Of a stretch of DNA of 64,000 bases, positions 23,301-34,137 are shown in pieces. Where the stretch lies: assembly GCA_961205875.1 (NCBI GenBank), contig OY540821.1, positions 2,542,001-2,606,000 on the forward strand, written 5' to 3'. A program made the translations under genes and the position numbers. The notes beneath the pieces were generated by a model. It searched no databases. It was not told the DNA's origin and saw nothing but the letters and a program-made list of their open reading frames with translations. Position 1 is the first letter of the stretch; the number at the start of each line of letters is the position of its first letter. This DNA is from Sialis fuliginosa (taxonomy: Eukaryota > Arthropoda > Insecta > Megaloptera > Sialidae).

Positions 23301-26300
23301 ATTAGACCATTAACTGGTTCTTTATTTTATTTTTGTATTGTAAAATTTTATTTACAAACATTGGTAACATTTAAATATGGTTAGTTCCTTCCAAGCCTGG
23401 CAACAAGGAGACTAGGGGTACAGCTATATCAAGCTCAGACTTTGGGGCCCTATTTGATATAGATAATAAGATAAACAAAATCAGGCATTATCTAGCCATG
23501 ATGACACTACATTAAAAAAAAAAAACAATGAAAGTAATGGACCTTAACATTTCTGTTGCCGGACCTGGTAAGTTGCTTAATATAATAAATATTTTGTATG
23601 AAAAATATAGCACTTATATTACAGTAAAACGACTGTCATTTTGACTAAATTTAAGTTACATAAAAAATAAGATACGGAGCGTCCCACGAGAAGGTGTTGA
23701 AACTAATCAGCTATGATTTTCAAACGGATGCTGTTATTGAAAAAAACAAAAATAGCATTAAAAAGAAGAAAATGTTTGTACGTCAATTTATTTTGATAAA
23801 AAATATGTTAAAATTATCGATAATTTTGTTAAAAATAACAAAAAATTATTTTAAAGCGGATTTATTGCTCAAAAATGAAGTGACGTAGTGCATAAGTTTA
23901 AATAAATAGTGAGTTATAATCTGTTTAGTGTGGTTTTACTCCTAAATAAGTGTTTTCCATATTTAATACGAAACCCCCTACAAGAATACATTTTTACTCT
24001 CGAAAATAAACACTTTTTGAGAGTAAAAATCAAAATTATTCATTTTGCAGGGGTCGAAACAAGTTCAGTGTTCAAAAATACTGATTTTATTGACACAGAA
24101 ATCTAAAAATGCTGACCTTTACTGACTATCTGAACCGAGTTAAAAAATGTAGTTAAAAAATACTTTTATAATTATTGGTCTCCACCATCCCCATAGCCAA
24201 CCCTTACCATCTTTTTACTATGTTCATAACAAAAGTAACAAAAATTACAGTTAATTTTTGTTCATTGTTCTCACCGAACTTGGCATAGCCAGAGCTAGGG
24301 TGAATTATGTTGTTTATAATAAACAATACAAATAAGTAAACAAAATAGAACATTATTTATAATTTGAATATATTTTTTACGGTAATTGTGTCGTTTTGAA
24401 GTCAAATAATGAGTTTTTTTATGATAAATAGGGCTCCGATGTGAAAACTTTGAGTGCCAAACCCAAAAAACTGACTTTAACTGACCGGGTTACAAAAATC
24501 TGAGTTTTACTGATTTTACTAACCAATTTTGACCCCTGATTTTGACGCAGCACACATATGTACTTGCTTCTACTATAGGCCGAATAAAAGTGCAGACTCT
24601 CCATTTTTCAATTCAATTTTTGTTTTTTTCAATAACTGCATCTATTTGAAAATGACAGTTGATTAGTTTCAACACCTTCCCGTGGGACACCCTGTAGCTA
24701 AGTTTTTTTGGCAAATAATTTGCCAATGTTTTTCTTACACATTTTTTTATACAGCTTTTAGAATGAATCATCTTTACTTTTAATTCACTCTGTACAGAAA
24801 TATCTAACTACATTTACAAAATACTTCAATAGGCATCTACAAATGACATACGATAGAAATGAATCACTTATTGAAAATGTTTTACTGAAAATGTCCAAAC
24901 AACTCGAAGATAACTTTTTTTTAAATCATGCTTTTTATATTGAATACTTTTATACTATATTTTTGTGTTATTCTGTTAGGAAAAAACAAAAACAATAAAA
25001 ATAGTTATACTATTAATTAAATAAATTAATTGCAATACTCTCAAAATTTTTCAAATCACAATATTTATAGATGTACATCAAGGTTATTAAACTATACAGG
25101 TTTTCTCATAACTAAGTATTTGGGCGAACGGATATAATGCATACTTGGTATCTGTGGCGTAGCGAGTTGAGGGGGCAAGACGACGATATTCTATATAATA
25201 TATTACTTTATGTTTTTCGGGGGCACCAAAAAGGTATCGTGCCCCATGCTCGCTACGGCACTGCTTGGTATAGCGGATACGTATAAAAGTTGCAAACTTT
25301 GATGACAATTAATTCAAGTTTAACCACCCTACCTTTAAATTATTATTCAAAAAGTAGGTAAAAAAATCCTTGGGTTTTTTAAAATTAGATTTCTCAATAA
25401 CAATACTTGTTTACAAGTACTTTGGAACAATTTGACGTATCATGAACGCTTTGTGGGTTATGGGTATAGTTTTTTTGTACCTGAACGTACGCGATACGGC
25501 TTGTTGCGTTCGGGCGATAATGATAATATAACCGACGTATCACGTACGTTCGTATGGGTAGGGTGGTTAAAACGGTTGATCTCTTTAAAATTTCATGTTG
25601 GGATAGATATCATTGTTCTTTTTATCCCCTGAAATTTTTTATAGATTCTATCGAAATGATGTTTGCACGAGACCTACCTTAATAATCTTGGATGTACATT
25701 AGGGTGTTAAAAAAAATATTCTCTCTCATTGCCAAATAAGTTAGTTTATGACCTAAAAAAAGGCTTCCGTTTCCCATTTCAAGAACATAGGAAAATAATT
25801 AATTAATACTGCATTTGTATTGTTCTTCTACGATATCACTTTGTAAAGAATTTAATTCTCTGTAAATGTTCACAATCAAAAAACAAATTTATTCTTGAAT
25901 TTCTATCTTTATAAAGGTTGTAATCCTAGGAATAAAATATTATATACATATTTTTTACAGTATTTAAGCTTATATCTCTCTATACCAGTGTTTTCCAGAG
26001 CGGGTTCCACGGAAAATTTCAGGGGTTCCGCGTATTTTTTGATGTTATTTTAAAACAATTTTTTAACATAACTGATTTTGTAACGAGAGTGAATGTTGTT
26101 TATTTTTTTTATTTTTTTTGGAATACCCACCCAAACGTATATAATACATAGAATTCATTTGTAATTATTTAAAGTATGTAGAACATTTATCAATGAATAA
26201 TACTGACAAGGGAACCTTTTCAAGTGGTAAAATCATATCAAGATAAATTTTTCTATATAGTATATAAGAAAAAAATTGTTTAAGCTGCGGTAAATCGGTT

Positions 26301-29300
26301 TAAGGGGGTGAAATACCCCTATGAAAATGTGCAGAATAATCATACATTTCAAATAACTCTGAAACTAATGACGATTTAAAAAAAATTACAGTACAAAATT
26401 TTCATGATTTTTATACTCTTTCGAATGGCAACAGTTGAAATTAGAAAAAGTGAAACCGTCATTAATAATAACAATTATTAACAGGTCATTTTCTAGACTT
26501 ACTTGCGCTAAAAAACCTAACTGGTTTCTAGAGGTCTTTAAATGAAAATATCTTTCTAAATTGGTTACTTTTCAACTATAATCAATACTTTTCTTATCGC
26601 CAACGTAATAAAAAATGTAAATATATATTTTTCAAAATATGATAATGTCGCGATGAAAGGGTTAACAAAGGCTGTAGCCGGGTAGCAATGTAAAATCGGC
26701 CTCAACACGGATTTGGCTAATTTTTATTGTGAATGTTACTCTTTATGTGAGCATTCTTATGCCCAATTATAAGCCTCCAAAAGTTGATAGTTTTTGAAAA
26801 AAAAAATATTTTCAATTTTTCAAAAAAAAAATTTTTTAAGAAATTTTTTTTTGGATTAAGTTAAAACTATGGTACAATGTAAAAGTTGAAAAGATGCATA
26901 TCAGGTAATATTTTCAAGAAGCTGCGCATACTCTATCAAGTAAAAAAAAAATTTGAAATTTTGAAAAAAAATATTTTTATGGTTGTGGTTGAGCGACAAC
27001 TTCAGATATTTCATGAAATAATTTTCATACTTTAGTATTACACCCTACAAAGTCTGAAAAGAATCGAAGTGGTAGAACATACTTAAAAAAAATTAAAATC
27101 ATTGGAAGTCAATATTAACATGTACAAATGCTATAGAAATAATGTAATATAAAAATAATATAAAAATGATATAAAAACAGTTATTTAAATAAAATTAACT
27201 CGAAATATTCAATAAAAACGCTTCTGTCTCCCACTACCCGTTTGTCTTACCGTCTTGAACATACATACATTTCTTATGGTGATATACACATATAGTCTAG
27301 GCCACTTTACACGAAATAGAGTTTCTTGAAATAATTCATATAACAAAGCTATTTCAATATACTTTTTTTTCGTTGTTGGATTTCACTGGAAGAGGGGGTA
27401 GGTGCAAATATTTAATTTAATATAAGGGTAGTAAAACTACACGATGGATCACTAAATGTGTAATTTTGTATTTAAATAATATTAATATAAATGTATAATA
27501 AAATAATATAATGCAATATAATAAAATATAAGGGATGCTTAGGCGCCCCTAAAAAACTCTTGTACTTAAAAACGAATAATTTTGTTATTTTACATAATTC
27601 CACTTCACTTATTATTTTAAAGTTAAAGAAATACAATAAGAACAGTTGGTTTTAGATACTAGGTACATAGAAAGTAGAGATGAAACGGATAGTGTTTTGG
27701 CCGGATACCGAATATCCGGCGAGCTGTAAGGCCGGATATCCGGCGGCCGAATATCCGGCGGCCAAATATACGTTTTTTTAACAAAAAATATATTAAAAAA
27801 CATGTTTGTAGCCTATAAAAATTTATAATTTTAGTGTTTAGTCATACTTAGTGTATAACATAAGTACACATGAAACTTTAAACAGGGTGCATTTTATAAT
27901 TAAATAATTTTTTTTCAATTTTTAATTTTTGACGTAAGCCTATTGTTATATACAGGTCAATTTAACACAATTATCTCTCTTTTCTACTCAATATGTCCAA
28001 AGCTTATTTATTTTAGTAGAACCATTAAATAACTTTGCAAAAGCTTAGGTAGAGATTTTGAACACAAAATTGGACAGGAATGGTAATTTTTCATAAATCG
28101 CTATGTGTGTAGTTCTACTAAATGTGATTAAAATTGATTAAAAATGATTTTTTAATATATCCGGATTGCACACCTTATAGAGAATTGTCTGGTCTTTAAT
28201 TTTTGTCCTGTAATTTTTTCACGTGCAAATAGTCATATGCTTATAGTCAAATCTCATAGAGTGCGTCATACAGTATGCGAATATATAGTCATACTTTACA
28301 CCGTAACGAAGGTGTATACAAAAAATCAGCTATAACTACTATTTTTTCGCATATTGAATAAATTTATATCTAAAATTACTGGACTACAAGTCAATTTTGT
28401 ATTATTTGCGTCACAAATATTTTTTTCTTGCAGTTTTTAAATAAAAAATTGTAGTTTTTAATTATCCGGTATCCGGCCGGATAATTCGTTACTATCCGGT
28501 ATTCGACCGGATAACAAAATAAGGCCGGATAGGCCGGATACCGAATAGTTACCGGATATCCGTTTCATCTCTAATAGAAAGGCTTTAAATTGTATTTTGG
28601 GGAGAAAGAAGGCAAATTTTAAATTTCATATAAGGGTAGCATACAACAATTAAATATGTTAATTTTGTTCAAAAGCCTGCCAAAAATAAGAAAATTATTG
28701 TTTGGACGCCATATTGATCGCCATCTTTCATATTGAACTTCCGGTCAATGTTTCGGCTTGGTAACAGGGATTTTCGGATTCAGCAGGGCCAAAATACTCT
28801 TAATAGCTTTGTTTGCAAAATGTTATATGAAGTACTTCAAGAAACTCAATTTCATGTAGTGGCTTGGACTAAATGTGTATATCACCATAAGAAATGTATG
28901 TATGTTCAAGACGGTAAGATAAATGGGTAGTGGGAGACATAAGCGTTTTTATTGAATATTTCGAGTTAATTTTATTTAAATAACTGTTTTTATATCATTT
29001 TTATATTATTTTTATATTACATTATTTCTATAGCATTTGTACATGTTAATATTGACTTCCAATGATTTTAATTTTTTTTAAGTATGTTCTACCACTTCGA
29101 TTTTTTTCAGACTTTGTAGGGTGTATGTATATAGGGTATGAAGATTATTTCATGAAATATCTGAAGTTGTCGCTCAACCACAACCAAAAAAATTTTTTTT
29201 TCTTCAAAATTTCAAATTATTTTTTTTACATGATAGAGTATGCGCAGCTTCTTGAAAATATTACCTGATATGCACCTTTTCAACTTCTACATTGTACCAT

Positions 29301-32300
29301 AGTTTGAACTTAATCCAAAAAAAAATATTTTTTAAAAATTGAAAATAATTTTTTTTTCAAAAACTATCAACTTTTGGAGGCTAATAATTGGGTATAAGAA
29401 TGCTCACATAAAGAGCAACATTCACAATAAAAATTAGCCAAATCCGTGTTGAGGCCGATTTTACATTGCTACCCGGCTACAGCCTTTTGGTGAAATATGT
29501 ATTGTATATTTGAATTATTATTGTACAATATAATTAAATTTAGTTAATAGAAAACAAATCTTAAATAAATAATGGGGTGGGGGTGAACGGTTTTACTTAT
29601 TCGAATTTCGACTATTGTCATTCGAAAAAGTAAAAAATTTTGTGCTATAATTTTTTTAAAATCTTCATTAATTTCAGAATTATATGAAATAATACGATTA
29701 TTTTGCACATTTTCATAGGGGTATTTCACCCTCTTAAACCGTTTTACTGCAGCTTAGATAATTTTTTTCTTACAACCCCTGACCCTCTCAAAATTTGAAT
29801 TTGATACAATTTTACCACTTGAAAAGGTTCCCCTGTAAGACACAAAAAGGTAACAGGATAGTTTAAAATTTATAAAAATAAAGAAAATAGGGGTAACATT
29901 TATTGGATTACATTTTTTTATTTAATGTATTCAAAGTTGAAGGAGGCATATGCATCAACTAGGGATGATTTCCAGATTTTACATATTATTAAAATGCTAG
30001 AAAAAAAAATTAAAATATGATAAACACTAGGATGCAAAAAATGATCCTTAACTTCATTGTTTTATGACATATTACAATGGACATCTAACAAATAACTAGA
30101 ACAACCATAGAGATAATATTACATAGAGAAAGTGAGCCATCGCATTTTATGTAAGTGGACACCAATCATCTATATATATAAAGCTCAACGTCTCTCTGTT
30201 TGTCCGTTAGTGCGCTTATCAGTCAAGAACCACTTATCCAATTTACGTGTTTTTTTTTTTAATTCATAGATATGGTCTCTGGTCAGGTTATAGGCTATTT
30301 TTTTTACATTAGGTAACATAAGGAACAAGCAGTGACGATAATAGTAAATCAAGTCGGAAAAAAGTTTTCCGCCAGCGCGCTCTTTTGCAGTACGCTGCCT
30401 AAACCGTTCAATATTGAACAAAATAATGTAGTAAAGAATTGTGTAGAATCAAAACATCTAAAATAAAGTCTGCAACACAATATATCTAACTTTTATATTT
30501 AAGCCACAATGACTGCTTTAATATTACAAAGAAAATTAAAAATATTTGGGTTCAGTTTACGTGGACTTATGACCTGCAAAACATTAATCCTTATCGAAAT
30601 AAATGATTTCATTGTCATAAGTACTTAATGTAGATATAATTTGCCTTTTACAGCATCCAATTTGGTCGTATAGTTTATGAAATATCTTGAAAGAAGTTTT
30701 ATACAGTAAAAAAACGCGCAACCTGAAGACGGCAGCGGGGCAGAGAGAAAGGCATTACGGGCTGGCATTTGGATTCCATCGGCTCAGCTATTATGTTTTG
30801 ATCGTTAGTTGTTTATTTTGTTTTCAATAACTAACTTTTACATTTAAACAGAACAAAAATTATTTGTACTTTTTCTTCTGATTCGTTTTTTTTAGGTAAT
30901 TTAGGTTGTTGATTAGATATTATTACAATAATAACTAATCATGTTTGTTCTAGTTCTCTTATTATTTACTAACAATAAGAGAAAGCGACATTTCGTGTAC
31001 TTGTGTCTGTCTTTTGATACATTTGTAAGTCTTTTTTGCATAATGGCATATAATTAAAGAACTATCAAATTATTTTGTATATATTAAGTACATACTAAAT
31101 AATTACAAAATTAAGCAAAGTGACACAACAATATAAATTTTATGAATTGCTATTATTATAGCATTTATTTTATTATTTTACTTTATATGGGCGAAGGGTA
31201 TTAATGTATTATGTCCCACATAGAAATACTATGAATCTGACAACTTTATCGTTATAAAATTATAAATCTGGTCTTCATTTTGACATGAATTTTAAAATGG
31301 CGATATACAATATACTGCAGGGTTTTCTGTTATAGAAAATTCACTATCGTTTCCAGTATAAAATCTAAAACGGAATGACGATTCAGTATAGAGTGACGTC
31401 AGAAATCAGTGTATATCAGAACATACTCATCGTTGTCGGCTGCCTCACTTTCTCTATGACATATTATCTTTATGAGAACAATACAGTTTACATCCAGAAG
31501 CTAAGAATCACTTCAAGATCACTGCAGAAGTGCAAAATTTATAAAAACAAACCGAGTAGGGGATGGTATTTACTTATTCCTATTTATAGGAAGAATGGTA
31601 ACGGATATTCGGCAAAACTTCAGTATCCGACATACACACAGATTTGATATTTTTGTTTGGTGGCAATACTGTATTTGGGTGATGCGCGCGCATATGAGTT
31701 GTGTCAGTGACAGAATGGTGCTCAAACGGTGGAATATATGCGACCGCCAATACATTGTAATATAATATTGTATTATATTAATAAATTTTGTTTACCAACA
31801 TATAACTGATTATTATTATATTATTATTATATATATATTATAAAATACAAGTTAACTGTTCTTGGTTAGGACAAACTATTGGTGCGAAATCGAGTTTCAT
31901 TATTTGGATTGGTTTGTTTTCGTAGGTTAGGTTAGGTTAGGTCTATTAAAATATATATATACATATGTAAATAGCAAAAAATATACTAAAAATAATAATC
32001 AGTTATATTATGTTGATAAACATAATGAGTTTATTAATATAATATTATATTACAATGTATTGGCGGTCGCATATATTCCACCGTTTGAGCACCATTCTGT
32101 CACTGACACAACTCATATGCGCGTGCATCACCCAAATACAGTATTGCCACCAAACAAAAATATCAAATCTGTGTGTACGTCGGATACTGAAGTTTTGCCG
32201 GATATTCAAAATAGATTGGTCTGAAACAAGATGGAATTGTTTTCTTCTTCAAAGAGAGCGGGTAACATTATTAACTGGATTTATACTTGAATGGAATAAA

Positions 32301-34137
32301 AAACGAGCTAGGATAGAGGCATCGCACTGAATAAAAGGGGTACATTCATGCATGGGGTTCATCCGAACCATACCGAAAAAATAAAAAATAAAAACATTTT
32401 CAAACCGTGACAGACATCTCCATCACTAACCTGCATATGCCTGTTCAAATGGTTTGTTTTTGTAAAGCTTGCATTGCAAATAGGACACACCTTCAAATTC
32501 TCGCCGGTATGTTTTCTCATATGAATCTTGAGGCCTTGGCGAGACGACAGCTTCTTGTTACAGAACTTGCACTGGTTGGGATGCAGTTTCTTCTTGGATT
32601 TCTCGTTCCATTCAGTGTCAGAGTCCGATCGCCCTTGGAAGTTCGAGTCGTCATCGTATATCATTTCCGACATGATGTCTATATCGGGTTTCACGACTAT
32701 GCTTAGAGCTTCTGCATCGTTGCGTTCTACTTTTATGTTCGATAACGGCGGCATGTTGGCGAACTCGCGCAGTTTCTTGTCCGTGTTCTCGCATTGCTGT
32801 TTGAATGTGTACGCGTTGCTTAGTTGGCTGACGCAGGTCTCGCAGATTACATCTGGTAGTCCATCATCGCAGATTACCTAGAATTTAAATTAAACAAATC
32901 AAATATATTCATACTATAGCTGTTTTATGGACATTTCAAATGCAAGTTTCTTCTATATAACTTCTCATAGTTTTGCCATTGGCAATTAGGAGCAGCAGAA
33001 ATTATCCTAATCAAGAATATTAAATTTAATACTTTATTCTAATTTATGTGTGCATAAACACTTATTTATTTATTTATTATCAACGGGGCGAGCCCCAATA
33101 ATTTGTTTTACAATTATTTACATATAATAAATAGCTTTACAATAAATATTCATAGTTCGTTCACTGCTTTTTTCATATTTATCATTCAAATTCAAGTACA
33201 ATTTTTGTTTCTCTTTTTACAGTACATAAATTCATATTATATATATCTAGCCAGGCAGTATTTTCATTGCTTAGTTTTGCTATTTTATCTTATTTAACAC
33301 AATATTTAATTTTAAATGAAATTCAGAAGCCAAAATGATTAATTCCTCAAAACAGTTAAATTAATGTTCAAAATATCCTCCAGCTTTGCCTTCGGAGATT
33401 AGGCCCACACAGATTGCAAGAATACTTTTACATTAATATCGATACGTATATACACTTACAATCTATGTTCATATTTGTGAGAGGATAATGTTTTATTAGT
33501 AAATCAAACGAAAAATATAAAAATGTTAAATATATTGAGTGTTATTTAAATTTAAATACACCTACAATTCGTAGGCAAAGACCAAAAAAGTCTAATAATC
33601 AGATAATTATGTAATTTATGTACACATTATATTGCATAAACTATTATTTAATAGCTCATAGTGTTAAGAGGAAATAATGATATAAACTGTGTGTAATAAA
33701 TATGTATATTCTTATATATTTTTTATCAGCTATAGAAAATAAAATAAAAAATATCCTTGAGTTGTATTTATTAATGTATTAACAATTATAAACAAAATTA
33801 AAATAATTAATGCATATACATATACATAAATGCATTATACATATATGCACATACACATCTTTTATATGTTTACACATACATATTAAATCATGAGTGTTCC
33901 GTATAAATAACAGATATAATATAATTTATGTAAAATTGATTTAATAATCTCATAAATTTATTTAAAATTATATACCTGCACAGCGGCACATGCCATAAGC
34001 ATCTCTGAGAGTTGGGCTTGCTGGCCCGCCATTTCGAGCTCACCGAAAATCGACTGCATGTTGTTTTTCTCGTTCATACACGAACGACAAAGCTTATCTA
34101 TTTGTATCGGATGATTACTTTTTTCAGTTTCTTCCAT
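17022..34137 (-). CDS. ZAD-C2H2 zinc-finger protein, 869 residues, nine exons
   Basis: A probable DNA-binding nuclear regulator. Residues 14-95 form a ZAD, the arthropod zinc-finger-associated dimerisation domain: zinc ligands Cys17, Cys20, Cys66 and Cys69, in CRSC and CETC, split between exons 1 and 2. An acidic linker follows (about 105-160). Sixteen C2H2 fingers occupy about 160-745, in groups separated by acidic linkers; only the last five have classical TGERP-type linkers. The C-terminal 110 residues are Ser/Thr/Pro-rich without fingers. Exons: 34137-33976, 32877-32431, 21332-20919, 20855-20358, 19697-19537, 19368-19173, 19113-18946, 17876-17688, 17396-17022. Every junction is GT/AG, in phase, and most rebuild a split finger. 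The ATG at 34137 is the first in frame. Fingers of this class evolve fast and I recognise no named orthologue. An unlikely alternative is two genes divided at the 11.1-kb intron, but that junction restores the finger [21 protein letters not shown] exactly. Confidence 0.85.
17530..17625. mobile_element. hAT MITE fragment in intron 8
   Basis: It is the reverse complement of the left half of the 327-699 family: CAGTGCTTCGAACC, then CATTTCGGTTTTCGTTCC, then the GCTCCGAGTGATT block. The other end is missing. Confidence 0.65.
17688..17876 (-). CDS. ZAD-C2H2 exon 8
   Basis: 63 codons, phase 0 to 0. It completes finger 14 (VRHTRVH), adds finger 15 ([17 protein letters not shown]) and finger 16 ([17 protein letters not shown]). 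It ends RRSQ before GTCAGT. Confidence 0.85.
17877..18945. other. ZAD-C2H2 intron 7
   Basis: No exon is seen. At about 17995-18080 there is a block starting AACCTCTATACGTC that recalls pogo-like transposon ends. Short phrases with TTCCCTGAC recur near 18230-18300. Otherwise it is AT-rich without assignment. Confidence 0.4.
18946..19113 (-). CDS. ZAD-C2H2 exon 7
   Basis: 56 codons, phase 0 to 0. It completes finger 12 (IVHMRRH), adds finger 13 ([17 protein letters not shown]) after a TGERPYK linker, and finger 14 up to KSNKL. Confidence 0.85.
19173..19368 (-). CDS. ZAD-C2H2 exon 6
   Basis: 196 nt, phase 2 to 0. It completes finger 10 ([11 protein letters not shown]), gives finger 11 ([17 protein letters not shown]) and most of finger 12 ([14 protein letters not shown]). 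It ends at donor GTGAGT. Confidence 0.84.
19537..19697 (-). CDS. ZAD-C2H2 exon 5
   Basis: 161 nt, phase 0 to 2. It starts [10 protein letters not shown], finishing finger 8 (HVQEFH), then finger 9 ([17 protein letters not shown]), and ends inside finger 10 after CSICDKIFT plus two bases of an Arg codon. It is missing from simple frame scans because it has no ATG. Confidence 0.83.
19698..20357. other. ZAD-C2H2 intron 4
   Basis: 660 bp of AT-rich sequence in which I recognise no repeat, exon or RNA. Confidence 0.4.
20358..20855 (-). CDS. ZAD-C2H2 exon 4
   Basis: 166 codons, phase 0 to 0, with unusually high GC for the window. It encodes the rest of finger 5 ([15 protein letters not shown]), finger 6 ([17 protein letters not shown]), an acidic linker with [14 protein letters not shown], finger 7, and finger 8 up to KHVQ. 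Confidence 0.85.
20919..21332 (-). CDS. ZAD-C2H2 exon 3
   Basis: 138 codons, phase 0 to 0. It starts [13 protein letters not shown], supplying the last His of finger 2, then finger 3 ([17 protein letters not shown]), a long acidic linker ([16 protein letters not shown]) and finger 4. It ends QCY, splitting the first Cys pair of finger 5. Confidence 0.82.
21438..22320. mobile_element. 0.88-kb Tc1-type fold-back element
   Basis: It begins TACAGGATGTTCACCAGAAT and ends with the complement of TACAGGGGGTTCGCCAAAAT. A TA dinucleotide flanks both ends. The arms continue inward (CGGGATGAATAATGGCAGTC and its complement) to a loop near 21870. It is non-coding and lies inside the 11-kb intron. Confidence 0.8.
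22461..23236. mobile_element. TAGTCCAGTAATTTTAGAT inverted-repeat element
   Basis: The left end TAGTCCAGTAATTTTAGAT mirrors ATCTAAAATTACTGGACTA at the right, followed by mirrored CAGTTAGCTGA and TCAGCTAACTG blocks. Its right two thirds recur at about 28115-28395 inside a hAT element. Confidence 0.75.
23673..24695. mobile_element. 1.0-kb Tc1-type inverted-repeat element
   Basis: The left TACGGAGCGTCCCACGAG and following AAGGTGTTGAAACTAATCA match the complement of the right end (TACAGGGTGTCCCACGGG, same continuation). The terminal repeat extends for roughly 90 bp. The borders carry TA. No transposase frame is seen. Confidence 0.78.
25144..25271. mobile_element. hAT MITE, CAGTGGCGTAGCGAG family, copy 3
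   Basis: The 112-bp body is 25152-25263, with the perfect 8-bp duplication CTTGGTAT at 25144-25151 and 25264-25271. It is shorter than the copies near 7.6 kb, mainly on the left. Confidence 0.87.
25272..26205. other. intron stretch with element fragment
   Basis: About 25695-25850 matches part of the 47200-48360 fold-back (TTAGTTTATGACCTAAA and TTCCGTTTCCCATTT). The remainder is unassigned AT-rich sequence. Confidence 0.4.
26206..29838. repeat. 3.6-kb inverted-repeat structure in the 11-kb intron
   Basis: The outer arms are AGGGAACCTTTTCAAGTGG at 26209 and CCACTTGAAAAGGTTCCCC at 29815. The inner arms are about 26655-27340 and 28840-29490; for instance AGCCGGGTAGCAATGTAAAA mirrors TTTTACATTGCTACCCGGCT. 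Arm similarity is high over about 650 bp. The central part was widened by a hAT insertion (27675-28573). No frame is conserved between the arms. It is an old fold-back transposon or an inverted duplication. Confidence 0.75.
27667..28581. mobile_element. hAT element, TAGAGATGAAACGGAT family
   Basis: The body is 27675-28573, ends TAGAGATGAAACGGATA and its complement. The 8-bp duplication ATAGAAAG is perfect at 27667-27674 and 28574-28581. Both subterminal zones are arrays of GGCCGGATATCCGGC-like motifs. The interior includes about 280 bp from the 22461-23236 family (28115-28395). No transposase is visible. Confidence 0.88.
29839..31600. other. intron stretch with dispersed repeat
   Basis: About 30165-30475 holds a repeat starting CTATATATATAAAGCTC and ending in the block shared with 5150-5345. 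About 30150-30175 has the complement of GATTGGTGTCCACTTACAT, found at 9867. A GC-rich patch at about 30715-30785 is unassigned. I see nothing coding. Confidence 0.45.
31602..32208. repeat. 0.6-kb inverted repeat with TTAGG run at its apex
   Basis: The left arm (GGCAAAACTTCAGTATCCGA through CAATACATTGTAATATAA) is mirrored almost perfectly at 32030-32208. The loop (about 31810-32010) contains the TTAGG run at 31923-31942. An open frame appears in both arms only because they are copies. Confidence 0.8.
31923..31942. repeat. short interstitial TTAGG run
   Basis: About four units of the insect telomeric pentamer (TAGGTTAGGTTAGGTTAGGT). It is short enough to have arisen by chance or by repair. Confidence 0.7.
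32431..32877 (-). CDS. ZAD-C2H2 exon 2 (ZAD second half, fingers 1-2)
   Basis: 149 codons, phase 0 to 0. It encodes [15 protein letters not shown], which completes the ZAD; an acidic linker with [15 protein letters not shown]; and finger 1 ([21 protein letters not shown]). It ends within finger 2, between its two histidines (RHMQ, then donor GTTAGT). Confidence 0.85.
32878..33975. other. ZAD-C2H2 intron 1
   Basis: A 1.1-kb intron splitting the ZAD domain. A block near 33075-33095 with CAACGGGGCGAGCCCC resembles a repeat tail. Otherwise AT-rich, with nothing recognised. Confidence 0.4.
33976..34137 (-). CDS. ZAD-C2H2 exon 1 (ZAD, first half)
   Basis: 54 codons, [15 protein letters not shown] then LCRSC, ending ...ACAAVQ before GTATAT. 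Phase 0. It gives the first Cys pair and the ZAD core helix. A GTG eight codons upstream is open in frame but is not a likely start. Confidence 0.82.

Noticed and set aside
24419-24604. 61-codon minus-strand frame
   Set aside because: It is in the terminal zone of a Tc1-type inverted-repeat element and is not preserved in the mirrored end.
31375-32330. Two similar frames of 61-91 codons on opposite strands
   Set aside because: They are the two arms of one inverted repeat, so the similarity is DNA-level and not evidence of coding.
17022-34137. Splitting the zinc-finger locus into two genes at the 11-kb gap
   Set aside because: The exon 2 donor and exon 3 acceptor are in the same phase and join to complete a C2H2 finger with correct His spacing; exon 3 has no start of its own and the upstream part no stop.
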